NCBI RefSeq assembly: GCF_009739905.1
Contig: NZ_CP034279.1
Span: 5,270,001-5,334,000, forward strand
Length of the DNA stretch: 64,000 nucleotides
Direction of reading: 5' to 3'
Origin: Streptomyces ficellus
GTDB lineage: Bacteria; Actinomycetota; Actinomycetes; Streptomycetales; Streptomycetaceae
In this document: positions 54,540-62,477 of the stretch, one piece after another
How positions within the stretch are numbered: position 1 is the stretch's first letter
Layout of the letters: each line of letters opens with the position of its first letter
Translations under genes and position numbers: made by a program
The notes under the pieces: generated by a model
What the model was told of the DNA's origin: nothing
What the model saw: only the letters and a program-made list of their open reading frames with translations
The model's database searches: none

Positions 54540-55034
54540 ATGCGTACGGAGCGAACTCGTTTGGCGTTGGTGACGGCCGCCCTGGTGGCCCTGGCTCTGC
54601 CCGTGACGGCGGCGTGCGACGCGGGAGGGGACGAGCCCGACGCCGCGCCGAAGACGGCGACCGGCACCCTGGAGGAGCTGGCGGCGAAGGTCGCGTGCAA
54701 GCCGAACATACAGACGGACGCGGAGGAGATCCGCCAGGCCAATTGCGCGACGAAGGACGGCAAGTACGTGCTGGCCACCTTCTCCACGGACCGTGGACAG
54801 CGCGAGTGGATCAACGAGGCCAACGACTACGGCGGCTCCTACCTGGTCGGCCGCAAATGGGTGGCCGTGGGGGAGGAGAAGGTGGTCGGCGCCCTGCGCG
54901 ACCGGCTCGGCGGCGCGGTGGAGACCGGCACGTCGCACCACTCGGGAGGCGGCGACGGCGACGGGGAACACGGCGGGGGCAGCGGGGGCAGCGAGAAGGG
55001 CTCGGGCGGCCACTCCGAGCACCACGGGAACTGA
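54540..55034 (+). CDS. Lipoprotein with Gly/His/Ser-rich tail
   Basis: The 164-residue protein has a lipoprotein signal: MRTERTRLALVTAALVALALPVTAAC, with lipobox VTAAC. The small globular part (GTLEELAAKVACKPNIQTDAEEIRQANCATKDGKYVLATFSTDRGQREWINEANDYGGSYLVGRKWVAVG) has two Cys that could form a disulphide. It resembles the small extracellular domain seen in several actinomycete lipoproteins of unknown function. The last 35 residues are low complexity (SHHSGGGDGDGEHGGGSGGSEKGSGGHSEHHGN) with six His, which may bind metal. It is divergent from the GH89 gene. The frame is open far upstream but the signal sequence fixes the start. Confidence 0.85.
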   Translation: MRTERTRLALVTAALVALALPVTAACDAGGDEPDAAPKTATGTLEELAAKVACKPNIQTDAEEIRQANCATKDGKYVLATFSTDRGQREWINEANDYGGSYLVGRKWVAVGEEKVVGALRDRLGGAVETGTSHHSGGGDGDGEHGGGSGGSEKGSGGHSEHHGN

Positions 55035-55098
55035 CGGCACGGACACGAAGGGGGCCGGACCACCAGGTGGTCGTCCGGCCCCTCCTCCGTCCGTGCCG
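55035..55098. terminator. Nested terminator hairpin between lipoprotein and DUF1996 genes
   Basis: An outer 10-bp stem (CGGCACGGAC / GTCCGTGCCG) encloses an inner stem (GGGGCCGGACCACC with its complement, one 2-base bulge). It begins right after the lipoprotein stop and ends 32 bases before the convergent DUF1996 stop. Confidence 0.75.
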
Positions 55099-55129
55099 CC
55101 GTCTCGACGACCGGTGTGTCAGTGCCCGG

Positions 55130-56683
55130 TCACGCGCATCGGCGGCCGCCGTTGATGCAGTTCACCAGCTGCTGCATCAGACCGTCGTCGAAGACGTTGA
55201 TGAAGTCTCCGTGGTCGGTGATGGGCTTGTGCAGCTGCTCGGGGAACGAGTCGACGGCGAACACCGTGCCCTGCGGGACGTCGTAGACGATCCGCTGCTG
55301 GAGCTGCGGAATGGCCTGGAAGCCGCCCGGGCAGTTGCCGTTGTCGTCCGCGAAGGCGACGTGGGTGCGGTGGTTGGCGCTGTCGGTGTTCTGGCCGTCC
55401 CAGCAGCTCTGGAACTTGAACGACCGGACGACCTGACTGCCCTGGGGGCAGATCGGGTACTTGTCCTTCAGCTGCCGGTCCTCGAACCCGGTGCAGCTCC
55501 AGGACGCGTTGGCGTTGGCGTCACCGTTGGTGAACGCCTTGGCGTCGCCGGTGATGATCCGCAGGAACTTGGGCATCGCGGTCACCTTGGAGACCGGGCT
55601 GCCGACGAAGTCCATGGTGACCTCGGTGGGGGTCAGGATCTCGCCGACGTTCTGGTCGTTGCCGCCGCCGTCCGCGTTGGCGTCGTTCTCGTTCTGGCCG
55701 TTCTGGAGGCGCAGCACCGGCCAGAAGTAGGTGGACTTGTCCCCCTGGTTCTGGCAGGTCGTCTGCCCGTTGGCGAGGTCGTCGTCGCTGGCGAAGGCGT
55801 CGTTGGCCTGGTTGCCCACGTAGTCGTGCATGTGGTGGGCGCCGTTGCTGACGCCGGGCGCCACGATGACGTTGTCCGGGTTGAACTTGCCGTTCTCGTT
55901 CACACCGCAGTCGGTCGAGAACACGCCGCGCGAGGCACCGCGACGCTGCTGCGGGTTCTGCACGTTGGGCTGGACGCTCTGGATGTCGACGAAGTCGCCG
56001 GCGACCGGACCGTTGCCGGCCTGACCCTGGCCTTGACCCTGTCCCTGATCGCCCTGGCCCTGGTTCTGGCCGTCGTTCTGACCGTCGCCGTTCTGGTCGC
56101 CCCCGTTCTGGTTGTCGCCGTTCTGGTCGTTCCCGCCCTGGCCGTCGTTCTGGTCGCCGCCGTTCTGGCCGTCGCCGTTCTGGTCCTTCACCTGAGTGGC
56201 GTCGTCCGCGCGCAGTTCGCACGGAGCCATGTTCTCCAGGCCGGTCGGCTTCTGCGCAATGCGGTCAATGGCGATCACAATCCGCTGGATCGCCGCACCC
56301 CGTTTGTCTTTCAGTGGATTCAGAATGGCATTCTGGGCAAAAGAGGGGTCCTGTTGGATCTTTTCCTTCTCCTCGGCGAACCGCTGGTAAGCCTCGGTGA
56401 TCTGGGTGTCCATATTCGCCAGTTCCCGGTCGACCTCGGCGCGCGCCTGCCGGGGCACGCTCTCGGGAAGGCCGTTGGCGACTTCGGGACAGTCGATGGT
56501 CGACATCTGCTGCCCGGCGTTCAACGGCTTCTGCTGGGGCGCCGAACCTGACCAGCCCGACCATCCCTCGCCGGCGGAGGCGTAGACGTTGGCCGCGATC
56601 AACCCGCCGCCGCCCAGTATCAGGGCAGCCGAGGCGGCGATCGCCCGGTTGGCCAGTGTCGAGCGTTTTCGTGTGCGTCGCAT
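55130..56683 (-). CDS. Secreted DUF1996-domain protein with Q/N/G/D-rich linker
   Basis: The 517-residue protein has an N-terminal signal or anchor (ANRAIAASAALILGGGGLIAANVYAS) and a helical region (about 70-160). A roughly 60-residue linker made of DQNGDGQNGG-like units follows. Then comes a DUF1996 domain (VFSTDCGVNENGKFNPDNVIVAPGVSNGAHHMHDYVGN ... FRIITGDAKAF ... WSCTGF ... CPQGSQVVRSFKFQSCWDG ... HVAFADDNGNCPGGFQAIPQL) with conserved His and Cys pairs. DUF1996 is found in fungi and Streptomyces and has no known reaction. The part coded by 56220-56450 is visibly richer in A/T than its surroundings. GGAG lies 8 bases before the ATG. Confidence 0.88.
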   Translation of the reverse strand: MRRTRKRSTLANRAIAASAALILGGGGLIAANVYASAGEGWSGWSGSAPQQKPLNAGQQMSTIDCPEVANGLPESVPRQARAEVDRELANMDTQITEAYQRFAEEKEKIQQDPSFAQNAILNPLKDKRGAAIQRIVIAIDRIAQKPTGLENMAPCELRADDATQVKDQNGDGQNGGDQNDGQGGNDQNGDNQNGGDQNGDGQNDGQNQGQGDQGQGQGQGQAGNGPVAGDFVDIQSVQPNVQNPQQRRGASRGVFSTDCGVNENGKFNPDNVIVAPGVSNGAHHMHDYVGNQANDAFASDDDLANGQTTCQNQGDKSTYFWPVLRLQNGQNENDANADGGGNDQNVGEILTPTEVTMDFVGSPVSKVTAMPKFLRIITGDAKAFTNGDANANASWSCTGFEDRQLKDKYPICPQGSQVVRSFKFQSCWDGQNTDSANHRTHVAFADDNGNCPGGFQAIPQLQQRIVYDVPQGTVFAVDSFPEQLHKPITDHGDFINVFDDGLMQQLVNCINGGRRCA

Positions 56684-56763
56684 GGAACTCCAATCCTGGG
56701 CGGGGTGAACCGCGCCATTCCATACGGGCGCCCATCAGGACCTGTTCAGCACGCGCGCCAATT

Positions 56764-56777
56764 CGTAGAAATCTACG
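56764..56777. promoter_or_regulatory. Inverted repeat upstream of the DUF1996 gene
   Basis: CGTAGA-AA-TCTACG lies 81 bases before the DUF1996 start in an AT-richer stretch of the 131-base gap. It may be an operator; no regulator is next to it. Confidence 0.35.
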
Positions 56778-56814
56778 TCCCCAAAGCGGGCGAACCGCTA
56801 CGCCTCGCCCCGGC

Positions 56815-57810
56815 TCACCCTCCGAGCGCCAGCGCCTTCGCCTCCTGCTCCGGGGTGATCCCCACCGTGGGCCGGTCCGCCCGCTGCGGCGCCGCGCCGC
56901 CCAGTTCCCGCAGCCACGCCCAGGTGTCCGCGACCGTCTCCGCCACCGGGCGGCACCGCAGCCCCGCCGCCAGGGCCCTGGACACGTCACCGCCGTGCAC
57001 CGCGTCGTGCAGCTCACCGCGCGGCACCCAGATCGGCAGGCCCGACCAGGGCTCGATGCCCGCGCCCAGGACCACCTCCGGGTCCGTCCACCGCAGTCGG
57101 GCGTCCGCGCCGGTGGCGCGCACACAGGCGTCGAGCAGCTCGCCCATGGTCGTGTGTCCGGGCGGGCTCACCAGGTTGTACGGCCCCGACAGCCCCGCCT
57201 CCGCCGCGTCGAGCAGCCATCCGGCCATGTCGCGGACGTCGATGTACTGCAGGGGCAGGTCCCGGGGTCCGGGAGCGAGTACGGGCCCGCCGCGGGCGAT
57301 CCGGGTCAGCCACCAGGGCAGCCGGCCGATGTTCTCCCACGGCCCGATGATCAGCCCGGCGCGCCCCAGCAGCACCCGCTCCTCGCCGAACTCCGCGAGC
57401 GCCGCCAGCTCCCCGCCCCGCTTGGCCTCCGCGTACGGCACGCCGGTGGCGTCCGGCGACGCCTCCACCAGCCGGCTGCCGTACTCGGGCAGCCCCGGCG
57501 TCGGCGGCCACGCGTAGACGCTGCGGCTGGAGACGTACACGTAACGGCCGGCCCTCCCGGCGAGCAGACGCGCGGCGTCCCGCACCGCCGCCGGGTCCGA
57601 CGACCAGGTGTCCACGACCACGTCCCACCGGCCCCCGCCGAGCGCCGCGAGCCCGTCCGGCGCGGTGCGGTCGCCCAGCAGGGACACCACGCCGGCGGGC
57701 GGCGCGTGCCTGCCCCGGTGGAAGACCGTCACCTCCCAGCCGCGGTCCAGGGCCGCCGTCACCACGGCCCGTCCGGCGAATTCCGTTCCGCCCAGCACCA
57801 GAAGTCTCAT
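56815..57810 (-). CDS. NAD-dependent epimerase/dehydratase (atypical SDR)
   Basis: The 331-residue protein starts MRLLVLGGTEFAGRAVVTAALDRGWEVTVFHRG, an NAD(P)-binding GGTEFAGRA motif typical of the atypical SDR group related to isoflavone reductases and RNA-binding CSP41-like proteins. Further marks are VVDTWSSDPAAVRDAARLL, YVYVSSRSVYAWPPTP with the active-site region, PYAEAKRGGE with Y..K, and LPLQYIDVRDMAGWLLDAAE. The cofactor pocket is clear, but the substrate is unknown. GGAGGAGG lies about 12 bases before the ATG. It stands alone between two divergent or unrelated genes. Confidence 0.9.
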   Translation of the reverse strand: MRLLVLGGTEFAGRAVVTAALDRGWEVTVFHRGRHAPPAGVVSLLGDRTAPDGLAALGGGRWDVVVDTWSSDPAAVRDAARLLAGRAGRYVYVSSRSVYAWPPTPGLPEYGSRLVEASPDATGVPYAEAKRGGELAALAEFGEERVLLGRAGLIIGPWENIGRLPWWLTRIARGGPVLAPGPRDLPLQYIDVRDMAGWLLDAAEAGLSGPYNLVSPPGHTTMGELLDACVRATGADARLRWTDPEVVLGAGIEPWSGLPIWVPRGELHDAVHGGDVSRALAAGLRCRPVAETVADTWAWLRELGGAAPQRADRPTVGITPEQEAKALALGG

Positions 57811-57914
57811 GATCCAACCCTGCCTCCTCCGGGGTGCGATCGTGTGTGAGTTCTGCTGCCAGGAGAACGCGCGGATTCCCGTACCCGCCGCCGGGATGGC
57901 AGCATGTGCGGACC

Positions 57915-58736
57915 ATGACAGATGCCCGGTCGCCGATGCGCGCGCTGCGTGCCGCTCTCTTTGCGGCGGTATGCGTGGCATTGGCCGCTGTGGGGCATTC
58001 GTCCATGTCTGACCACGGTGTCCCGCCCGGCTCGCTGCTCGTCGCGTTCGGCGTCACCGGCTGCCTGGCCTGGCTCGCCGCGGGCCGCCGACGCGGTACC
58101 GCCTTCATCGGCACGGGACTCGTCGCCGTCCAGGGCGTCCTGCACCTGACCTTCATGAGCGGCGCCGGACCGCACGGCGGTGCGCCCCTGGCCGGAGCGG
58201 CCCCGGGCTTGATGCCGGGCGTGCAGCCCGGCACGGCGCACGACAGGTCACACGGCATGACGCACGCCATGTCGCCCGACATGTCACACGGCATGGCGCA
58301 CGCGGCGACCTCCGCGTCGGGCGGACACGGGGGACCGGGCGTACCCGTGGGACCGCACGGCCTCACCGTGCCGCACGGGCTCGCCGCACCGGACGGCTCC
58401 AGCGTGGCGGGCGACCTCCTCGCGGGGGCCGCCGGCGGTGCCTCCGCCGGCATGATCGCCGTCCACCTGCTCGCCGCCGCCGTCTGCGCGCTGTGGCTGG
58501 CCCGCGGAGAGGTGGCCTTCTTCCGTCTCGCCCGCGCGGTGCGCGTGCTCTCCTTCACGCCGCTGCGGCTGCTGCTCGCCGTCGTACGCCTCCCGGAAGC
58601 CCCGCGTCCGCCGCGGCCGCGGACCCCCGCCGTCCGGCGCCACCACGGCGTCGTCCTCGCGCACACCCTGTCGCGGCGCGGCCCGCCCGCGGTCCTCGTA
58701 CCCCACGCCACGGTCCCCGGAGCGACACGCGTCTGA
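57915..58736 (+). CDS. Met/His-rich integral membrane protein
   Basis: The 273-residue protein has about four membrane helices: LRAALFAAVCVALAAVGHSSMSDH, SLLVAFGVTGCLAWLAAG, GTAFIGTGLVAVQGVLHLTFM and AGMIAVHLLAAAVCALWLARG. Between the third and fourth lies a loop of about 90 residues with repeated His/Met groups (HDRSHGMTHAMSPDMSHGMAHA). This is the typical composition of copper-binding loops. The C-terminal 70 residues are basic and Pro/Arg-rich. It lies 51 bases before a PepSY membrane protein on the same strand, so the two probably form a metal-handling pair. The ATG MTDARSPMRAL was chosen as the first start before the first helix. Confidence 0.8.
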   Translation: MTDARSPMRALRAALFAAVCVALAAVGHSSMSDHGVPPGSLLVAFGVTGCLAWLAAGRRRGTAFIGTGLVAVQGVLHLTFMSGAGPHGGAPLAGAAPGLMPGVQPGTAHDRSHGMTHAMSPDMSHGMAHAATSASGGHGGPGVPVGPHGLTVPHGLAAPDGSSVAGDLLAGAAGGASAGMIAVHLLAAAVCALWLARGEVAFFRLARAVRVLSFTPLRLLLAVVRLPEAPRPPRPRTPAVRRHHGVVLAHTLSRRGPPAVLVPHATVPGATRV

Positions 58737-58787
58737 CCTGGGGGCCGCCCCTTCAGACACGCATCAGCGCCGACTCCTAGGACAGTC

Positions 58788-60281
58788 ATGGCCATTGACG
58801 ACCGTACGACGGCCGTACCGGCGGACCCCGCCGCCGAACCCAGCACCGAACCCGGCACCGAAGCCGCCGAATCCGCCCCCGCCGCCGGCGGGACGAAATC
58901 GACCTGGGGCGCCCTGCGCCCCCTCCTCCTGCGCATCCACTTCTACGCGGGTCTCCTGATAGCCCCGCTCCTCCTGATCGCCGCCATCAGCGGGCTGCTG
59001 TACGCCCTCTCGTTCCAGGCGGAGAAGATCGTCTACAGCCACGAGCTGCGGGTCCCGGTCGGCGAGCGGGTCCTCCCGCTGGCCGAGCAGGTGGCCGCGG
59101 CCCGCGAGGCCCACCCGGACGGCACCGTGACCGCCGTCTGGCCCTCCCCGGAGGACGGCGCCACCACCCGCGTCCTCATGACCGACCCGTCGGTCGAGGA
59201 GGGCAAGTCGCTCGCCGTCTTCGTCGACCCGTACACCGCCGAGGTACGCGGGGACCTGCCCAGCTACGGCAGCTCGGGCGCCCTCCCGCTGCGCGCCTGG
59301 ATCTCCGAGTTCCACGCCGACCTCCAGCTCGGCGAGACCGGCCGCAACTACAGCGAGATGGCCGCGAGCTGGATGTGGGTCGTCGCCCTCGGCGGCCTGG
59401 CACTCTGGATCGGCCGCCGGCGCACCGCCAAGCGCGCCCTCGTCCTCCCCGAGCGCGGCCCCAAGTCCCGCCGCCGCACCCTCTCCTGGCACGGTTCGGT
59501 CGGCCTGTGGGCGGTGACGGGACTCGTCATCCTCTCCGCCACCGGTCTGACCTGGTCCCGGTACGCGGGCGAGAACATCGACGCCGTGCAGACGCAGCTC
59601 GGCGGCTCCACCCCGGCCGTGTCCGCCACCCTCGACGGTGCCGCGGCCGGCGGGGACACCGGGCACGAGGGCCACGGCTCCGGCCACGGCACCGCACCCG
59701 CCGCCCAGGGCCCGGACGTCGGTATCGACCGGGCGGTCCAGGCCGCCCACGACGCCGGGGTGAGCGGCAAGATCGCCGTGACCCTCCCCACCGAGGGCAA
59801 CGGGTACGTCGTCAAGGAGACCGACACCCAGTTCCCGGTGCACCTGGACTCGGTCGCGGTCGACCCCGCCGACGGAACCGTCATCGACGAACTCCGGTTC
59901 GCGGACTACCCCGTACTCGCCAAGCTGACCCGCTACGGCATCGACGGCCACATGGGCGTCCTCTTCGGGCTCGCCAACCAGCTCGCGCTCGCCGCCCTCA
60001 TGGTCGCCCTGATCCTCCTCGTCGTCTGGGGCTACCGGATGTGGTGGCTGCGCCGGCCGACGAAGGAGCGGAAGCTGAGCGCCGGCCGGCCCGTGCCGCG
60101 CGGCGCCTGGCGCAAGCTGCCCGTCACCACGCTCCTGCCGCTGGCCGCCGCGACCGCGCTGGTGGGCTGGTTCGTGCCCATGCTCGGCCTCAGCCTGCTG
60201 GCGTTCCTGGTCGTCGACGCGGCCCTGGGCCTGCGGGCACGGGTACGGGCCCGGACCCGGACCCGTGCCAACACGCCGTAG
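58788..60281 (+). CDS. PepSY-domain membrane protein
   Basis: The 497-residue protein has four membrane helices in the pattern of the PepSY-TM (PiuB-like) family. The first, LLLRIHFYAGLLIAPLLLIAAISGLLYALS, carries the conserved His near the membrane edge. WISEFHADLQLGETGRNYSEMAASWMWVVALGGLALWI, LSWHGSVGLWAVTGLVILSATGLTW and MGVLFGLANQLALAALMVALILLVVWGYRMWW follow, with the conserved His of each helix. PepSY-TM proteins are tied to iron or copper reduction and uptake. Outside loops contain a His/Gly stretch (GHEGHGSGHG). The N-terminus is Glu/Ala/Pro-rich. Its TAG stop codon is supplied by the left end of repeat element copy C. Confidence 0.9.
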   Translation: MAIDDRTTAVPADPAAEPSTEPGTEAAESAPAAGGTKSTWGALRPLLLRIHFYAGLLIAPLLLIAAISGLLYALSFQAEKIVYSHELRVPVGERVLPLAEQVAAAREAHPDGTVTAVWPSPEDGATTRVLMTDPSVEEGKSLAVFVDPYTAEVRGDLPSYGSSGALPLRAWISEFHADLQLGETGRNYSEMAASWMWVVALGGLALWIGRRRTAKRALVLPERGPKSRRRTLSWHGSVGLWAVTGLVILSATGLTWSRYAGENIDAVQTQLGGSTPAVSATLDGAAAGGDTGHEGHGSGHGTAPAAQGPDVGIDRAVQAAHDAGVSGKIAVTLPTEGNGYVVKETDTQFPVHLDSVAVDPADGTVIDELRFADYPVLAKLTRYGIDGHMGVLFGLANQLALAALMVALILLVVWGYRMWWLRRPTKERKLSAGRPVPRGAWRKLPVTTLLPLAAATALVGWFVPMLGLSLLAFLVVDAALGLRARVRARTRTRANTP

Positions 60282-60455
60282 GTCGTGTCCGTCAAGTCTC
60301 GCCTGGCCCGTGACGCCCTGCACGCACTGTCGCCGCGTTGTCGTCGGTCGCCATGGCTCCGCCATGTCTCCCTCCTCCGCCTTGCGACAGCACGCACCGG
60401 ACGCCACGGCCCCCGCCCTCCGGGCGGACGCCGATACTTTCCGGACACTCCCTAG
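60278..60455 (+). repeat. 178-bp dispersed element, copy C
   Basis: The element starts GTAGGTCGTGTCCGTCAAGT and ends ACTTTCCGGACACTCCCTAG; the ends form a 14-bp terminal inverted repeat extended by complementary AAGT/ACTT. Internal hairpins CATGGC-TCC-GCCATG and CCGCCC-TCC-GGGCGG match copy A exactly. It sits between the convergent PepSY and winged-helix regulator genes and overlaps the PepSY stop codon (TAG, 60279-60281). On its minus strand a GGAGG followed by ATG opens the same MAEPWRPTT frame as in copy A. Confidence 0.85.
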
Positions 60456-60458
60456 CCG

Positions 60459-61097
60459 TCAGGGCGCGTAGGTGTAGCCGACCCGCCGCACGGTCCGGAT
60501 CGTGCGGCGGTGCTCGGCGCCCAGCTTGCGCCGCAGCCGGGCGACATGGACGTCGACGGTCCGCCCGTCGCCCACGTGGCCGTACCCCCACACGGTCGTC
60601 ACCAGGTGGTCGCGGGTGTGCACCCGGTGGGGGTGGGCCACCAGGTGCGTCAGCAGCTCGAACTCCAGGTACGTCAGGTCCAGTTCCCTCCCGTCGACCC
60701 GGGCGACGCGCCGGGCACCGTCGATGGTGACCGGCCCGCCGTCCGGGGCGCCGTCCGCTGCGGCGGCCGGTCCGGGTACGGGCTGCTGCTCCGCCGGTAC
60801 CAGCACCAGGTACCCGATCATCGGCGGCTGCCCCGGCAGCGACGGGACGGTGTGCGGCGGCGCGGGCACCCAGGTCGCCCCGGGCGGCAGGAACTCGGCG
60901 ACGTCGACGCCACCCGGAAGACGGACGGCCGCCTCGTCGAGGGCGCCGACGGCCCGGAGGTGGTGCCGGGCCGGGGCGGACCCCGTCGCGTGGGACGAGG
61001 GCGACACGGCCGAGGAGGACGTGGCGGAGGACGACACGGGCGAGACGGGAGACACGGGAGCGGAGGAAAGGACGGAGAGGGGACGGCTGTTCGCCAT
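60459..61097 (-). CDS. Orphan winged-helix (OmpR-type) transcription regulator
   Basis: The 212-residue protein lacks a receiver domain. Its N-terminal 45 residues are Ser/Pro/Val-rich (SVLSSAPVSPVSPVSSSATSSSAVSPSS). A short region with MIGYLVLVPAEQQPV follows. The C-terminal 90 residues are a complete OmpR-type winged helix: RELDLTYLEFELLTHLVAHPHRVHTRDHLVTTVWGYGHVGDGRTVDVHVARLRRKLGAEHRRTIRTVRRVGYTYAP. Without a phospho-acceptor it must be controlled by its level or by a ligand. A perfect 18-bp palindrome lies 64 bases before its start codon and may be its own operator. A small ORF lies further upstream on the same strand. Confidence 0.87.
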   Translation of the reverse strand: MANSRPLSVLSSAPVSPVSPVSSSATSSSAVSPSSHATGSAPARHHLRAVGALDEAAVRLPGGVDVAEFLPPGATWVPAPPHTVPSLPGQPPMIGYLVLVPAEQQPVPGPAAAADGAPDGGPVTIDGARRVARVDGRELDLTYLEFELLTHLVAHPHRVHTRDHLVTTVWGYGHVGDGRTVDVHVARLRRKLGAEHRRTIRTVRRVGYTYAP

Positions 61098-61160
61098 GGG
61101 AGGTCAGCTCTTTCGCGCGAAGGGACGGACGGCAGGTACGTCGTGCGCGGCGGCCGAAGG

Positions 61161-61178
61161 CCTGTCGGATCCGACAGG
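61161..61178. promoter_or_regulatory. Perfect 18-bp palindrome upstream of the orphan regulator
   Basis: CCTGTCGGATCCGACAGG is fully self-complementary and lies between the small ORF and the regulator gene. It is a plausible autoregulatory operator. The 309-base gap 61098-61406 contains only this site and the small ORF. Confidence 0.6.
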
Positions 61179-61202
61179 GAGAACCAGGTCTGCCGAAAGG
61201 CT

Positions 61203-61322
61203 TTAGAGGGCCGGCGCGTTCATCGCGCGGCAACACACCCGGTCGAAGTCGTGGTGCTGACGGGACGGCCAGAACGGCTGGAGGTCGCTGCGACCCGTCG
61301 CGGTGTCCTGAAGGCTGGCCAT
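61203..61322 (-). CDS. Small ORF, 39 residues, possible leader peptide
   Basis: The frame starts ATGGCCAGCCTTCAG and encodes a peptide that begins MASLQDTATGRSDLQPFW and ends with VCCRAMNAPAL. It has an adjacent Cys pair, two His and no low complexity, and shows the G/C third-position bias of a real gene. It lies 105 bases upstream of the orphan winged-helix regulator on the same strand, so it could be a leader peptide or a small conserved protein. No strong ribosome site is visible. I recognise no family. Confidence 0.5.
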   Translation of the reverse strand: MASLQDTATGRSDLQPFWPSRQHHDFDRVCCRAMNAPAL

Positions 61323-61406
61323 GCCCCCATTCAACCAGATGCCACCCCGGCGTACCCCGCCTTCCCCGTAACATCCCGCCCGCTCCCGCCCCTCCCGCGC
61401 TCCGCC

Positions 61407-62318
61407 TCATGGCAGCCGCTTGCGCCAGTCCAGACCGGTCACGACGACGGCCCGCTCCGGGGAACCGTCCCAGTCCACCGTCAGCCCCTCGTCCCCGAGC
61501 GCCGCGACGACCTCGCGCCCGACCGCGGCCGTCGTCCCGGCGGAGCCGTCGAACCCGCCGTACAACAGGAACAACCCCTGCCCGGCCGCGGCGCCCTGCG
61601 TGCACTGGCTGTGGAAGTAGACGAACCCGCGCGCGTCGTCGTCCGCCTCCGCGCCGATCTCCGCCGTCCCGCAGGTGCGGCAGCAGGTGAAGTGCTCCCG
61701 GGCCACGATGCCGCGCGCGTCGAGCGCCGCGAACGCCCGCGATATGCGCTCCGGGTCCGTCGTCCCCTCCCACCCGGCCTGCTCCTCCAGCCGCTCCCGC
61801 CACAGCCGGTCCACGAGCTGCCGCGCCTGCGCCGGCGACACGGGCCGGTCCTCACCGCTGACCAGCCACTCCTCGGCCGCCTCGGCGAGCCGCGCCCGCG
61901 AGTCGTACCCGCACACGAGCAGCCCCCGGACGTACTCCTCCACCTCCGTACGGACCTCCGGAGGCAGGTCCGGCACCGGCTCGGGCACCGGCAACTCCAG
62001 GGCCCGCCAGGCCAGTCCGGTGTCCCAGCCGCTCTCCTGCCGGGCCCACCGCACCATGACCTCGGCGACCCGCCCGGCGTCGGCGCACTCCACCGTGAAG
62101 TGCCGCTCGGGCGCCCCGTCCCGGTGCTCCAGCTGGTAGCCGCCCCCGTCCTCGTGCCACACCTGGACGAACACGTCCGGCACGTCCGGTATCCGCTCGA
62201 CGACCAGGAAGCGGTCCCCGTCCGTGCCGATGCGCCGCACGAGCTCCCCGAGCCGCTCCGCCGTGACGCGGGCGCACTCGTCGCCGTACTTCTCCGTCTT
62301 CACCCTGATCGCGAGCAT
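61407..62318 (-). CDS. DUF6891-like conserved hypothetical protein
   Basis: The 303-residue cytoplasmic protein begins MLAIRVKTEKYGDECARVTAERLGELVRRIG. The first 110 residues look like an independent alpha/beta unit (FVQVWHEDGGGYQLEHRDGAPERHFTVECADAGRVAEVMVRWAR). The second half matches the DUF6891-type domain, with FTCCRTCGTAEIGAEADDDARGFVYFHSQCTQGAAAGQGLFLLYGGFD. There the Cys-Cys-x2-Cys and a later His/Cys could bind zinc. No reaction is known. It lies on the same strand downstream of glnII but is separated by a strong hairpin, so it is likely transcribed on its own. ATG 62318 fits the end of the intergenic hairpin region. Confidence 0.8.
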   Translation of the reverse strand: MLAIRVKTEKYGDECARVTAERLGELVRRIGTDGDRFLVVERIPDVPDVFVQVWHEDGGGYQLEHRDGAPERHFTVECADAGRVAEVMVRWARQESGWDTGLAWRALELPVPEPVPDLPPEVRTEVEEYVRGLLVCGYDSRARLAEAAEEWLVSGEDRPVSPAQARQLVDRLWRERLEEQAGWEGTTDPERISRAFAALDARGIVAREHFTCCRTCGTAEIGAEADDDARGFVYFHSQCTQGAAAGQGLFLLYGGFDGSAGTTAAVGREVVAALGDEGLTVDWDGSPERAVVVTGLDWRKRLP

Positions 62319-62381
62319 GGATCCACCCTCGCAGACACCACTGACAACGGGCCGTCCGGCGACCGGCCCCCGGCGGACACG

Positions 62382-62419
62382 CGGCAGGGCGCCCACCGCG
62401 AACGGTGAGCGCCCTGCCG
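62382..62419 (-). terminator. Terminator after glnII
   Basis: CGGCAGGGCGC...GCGCCCTGCCG with an inner CACCG/CGGTG forms a 17-bp stem with one mismatch and a CGAA tetraloop, 58 bases past the glnII stop. Confidence 0.8.
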
Positions 62420-62477
62420 GACGTGCAGTGGTGTGCGGCCGCGCGATCGGACGTGCGGCGGTCGTGCGGCCGTGCGG

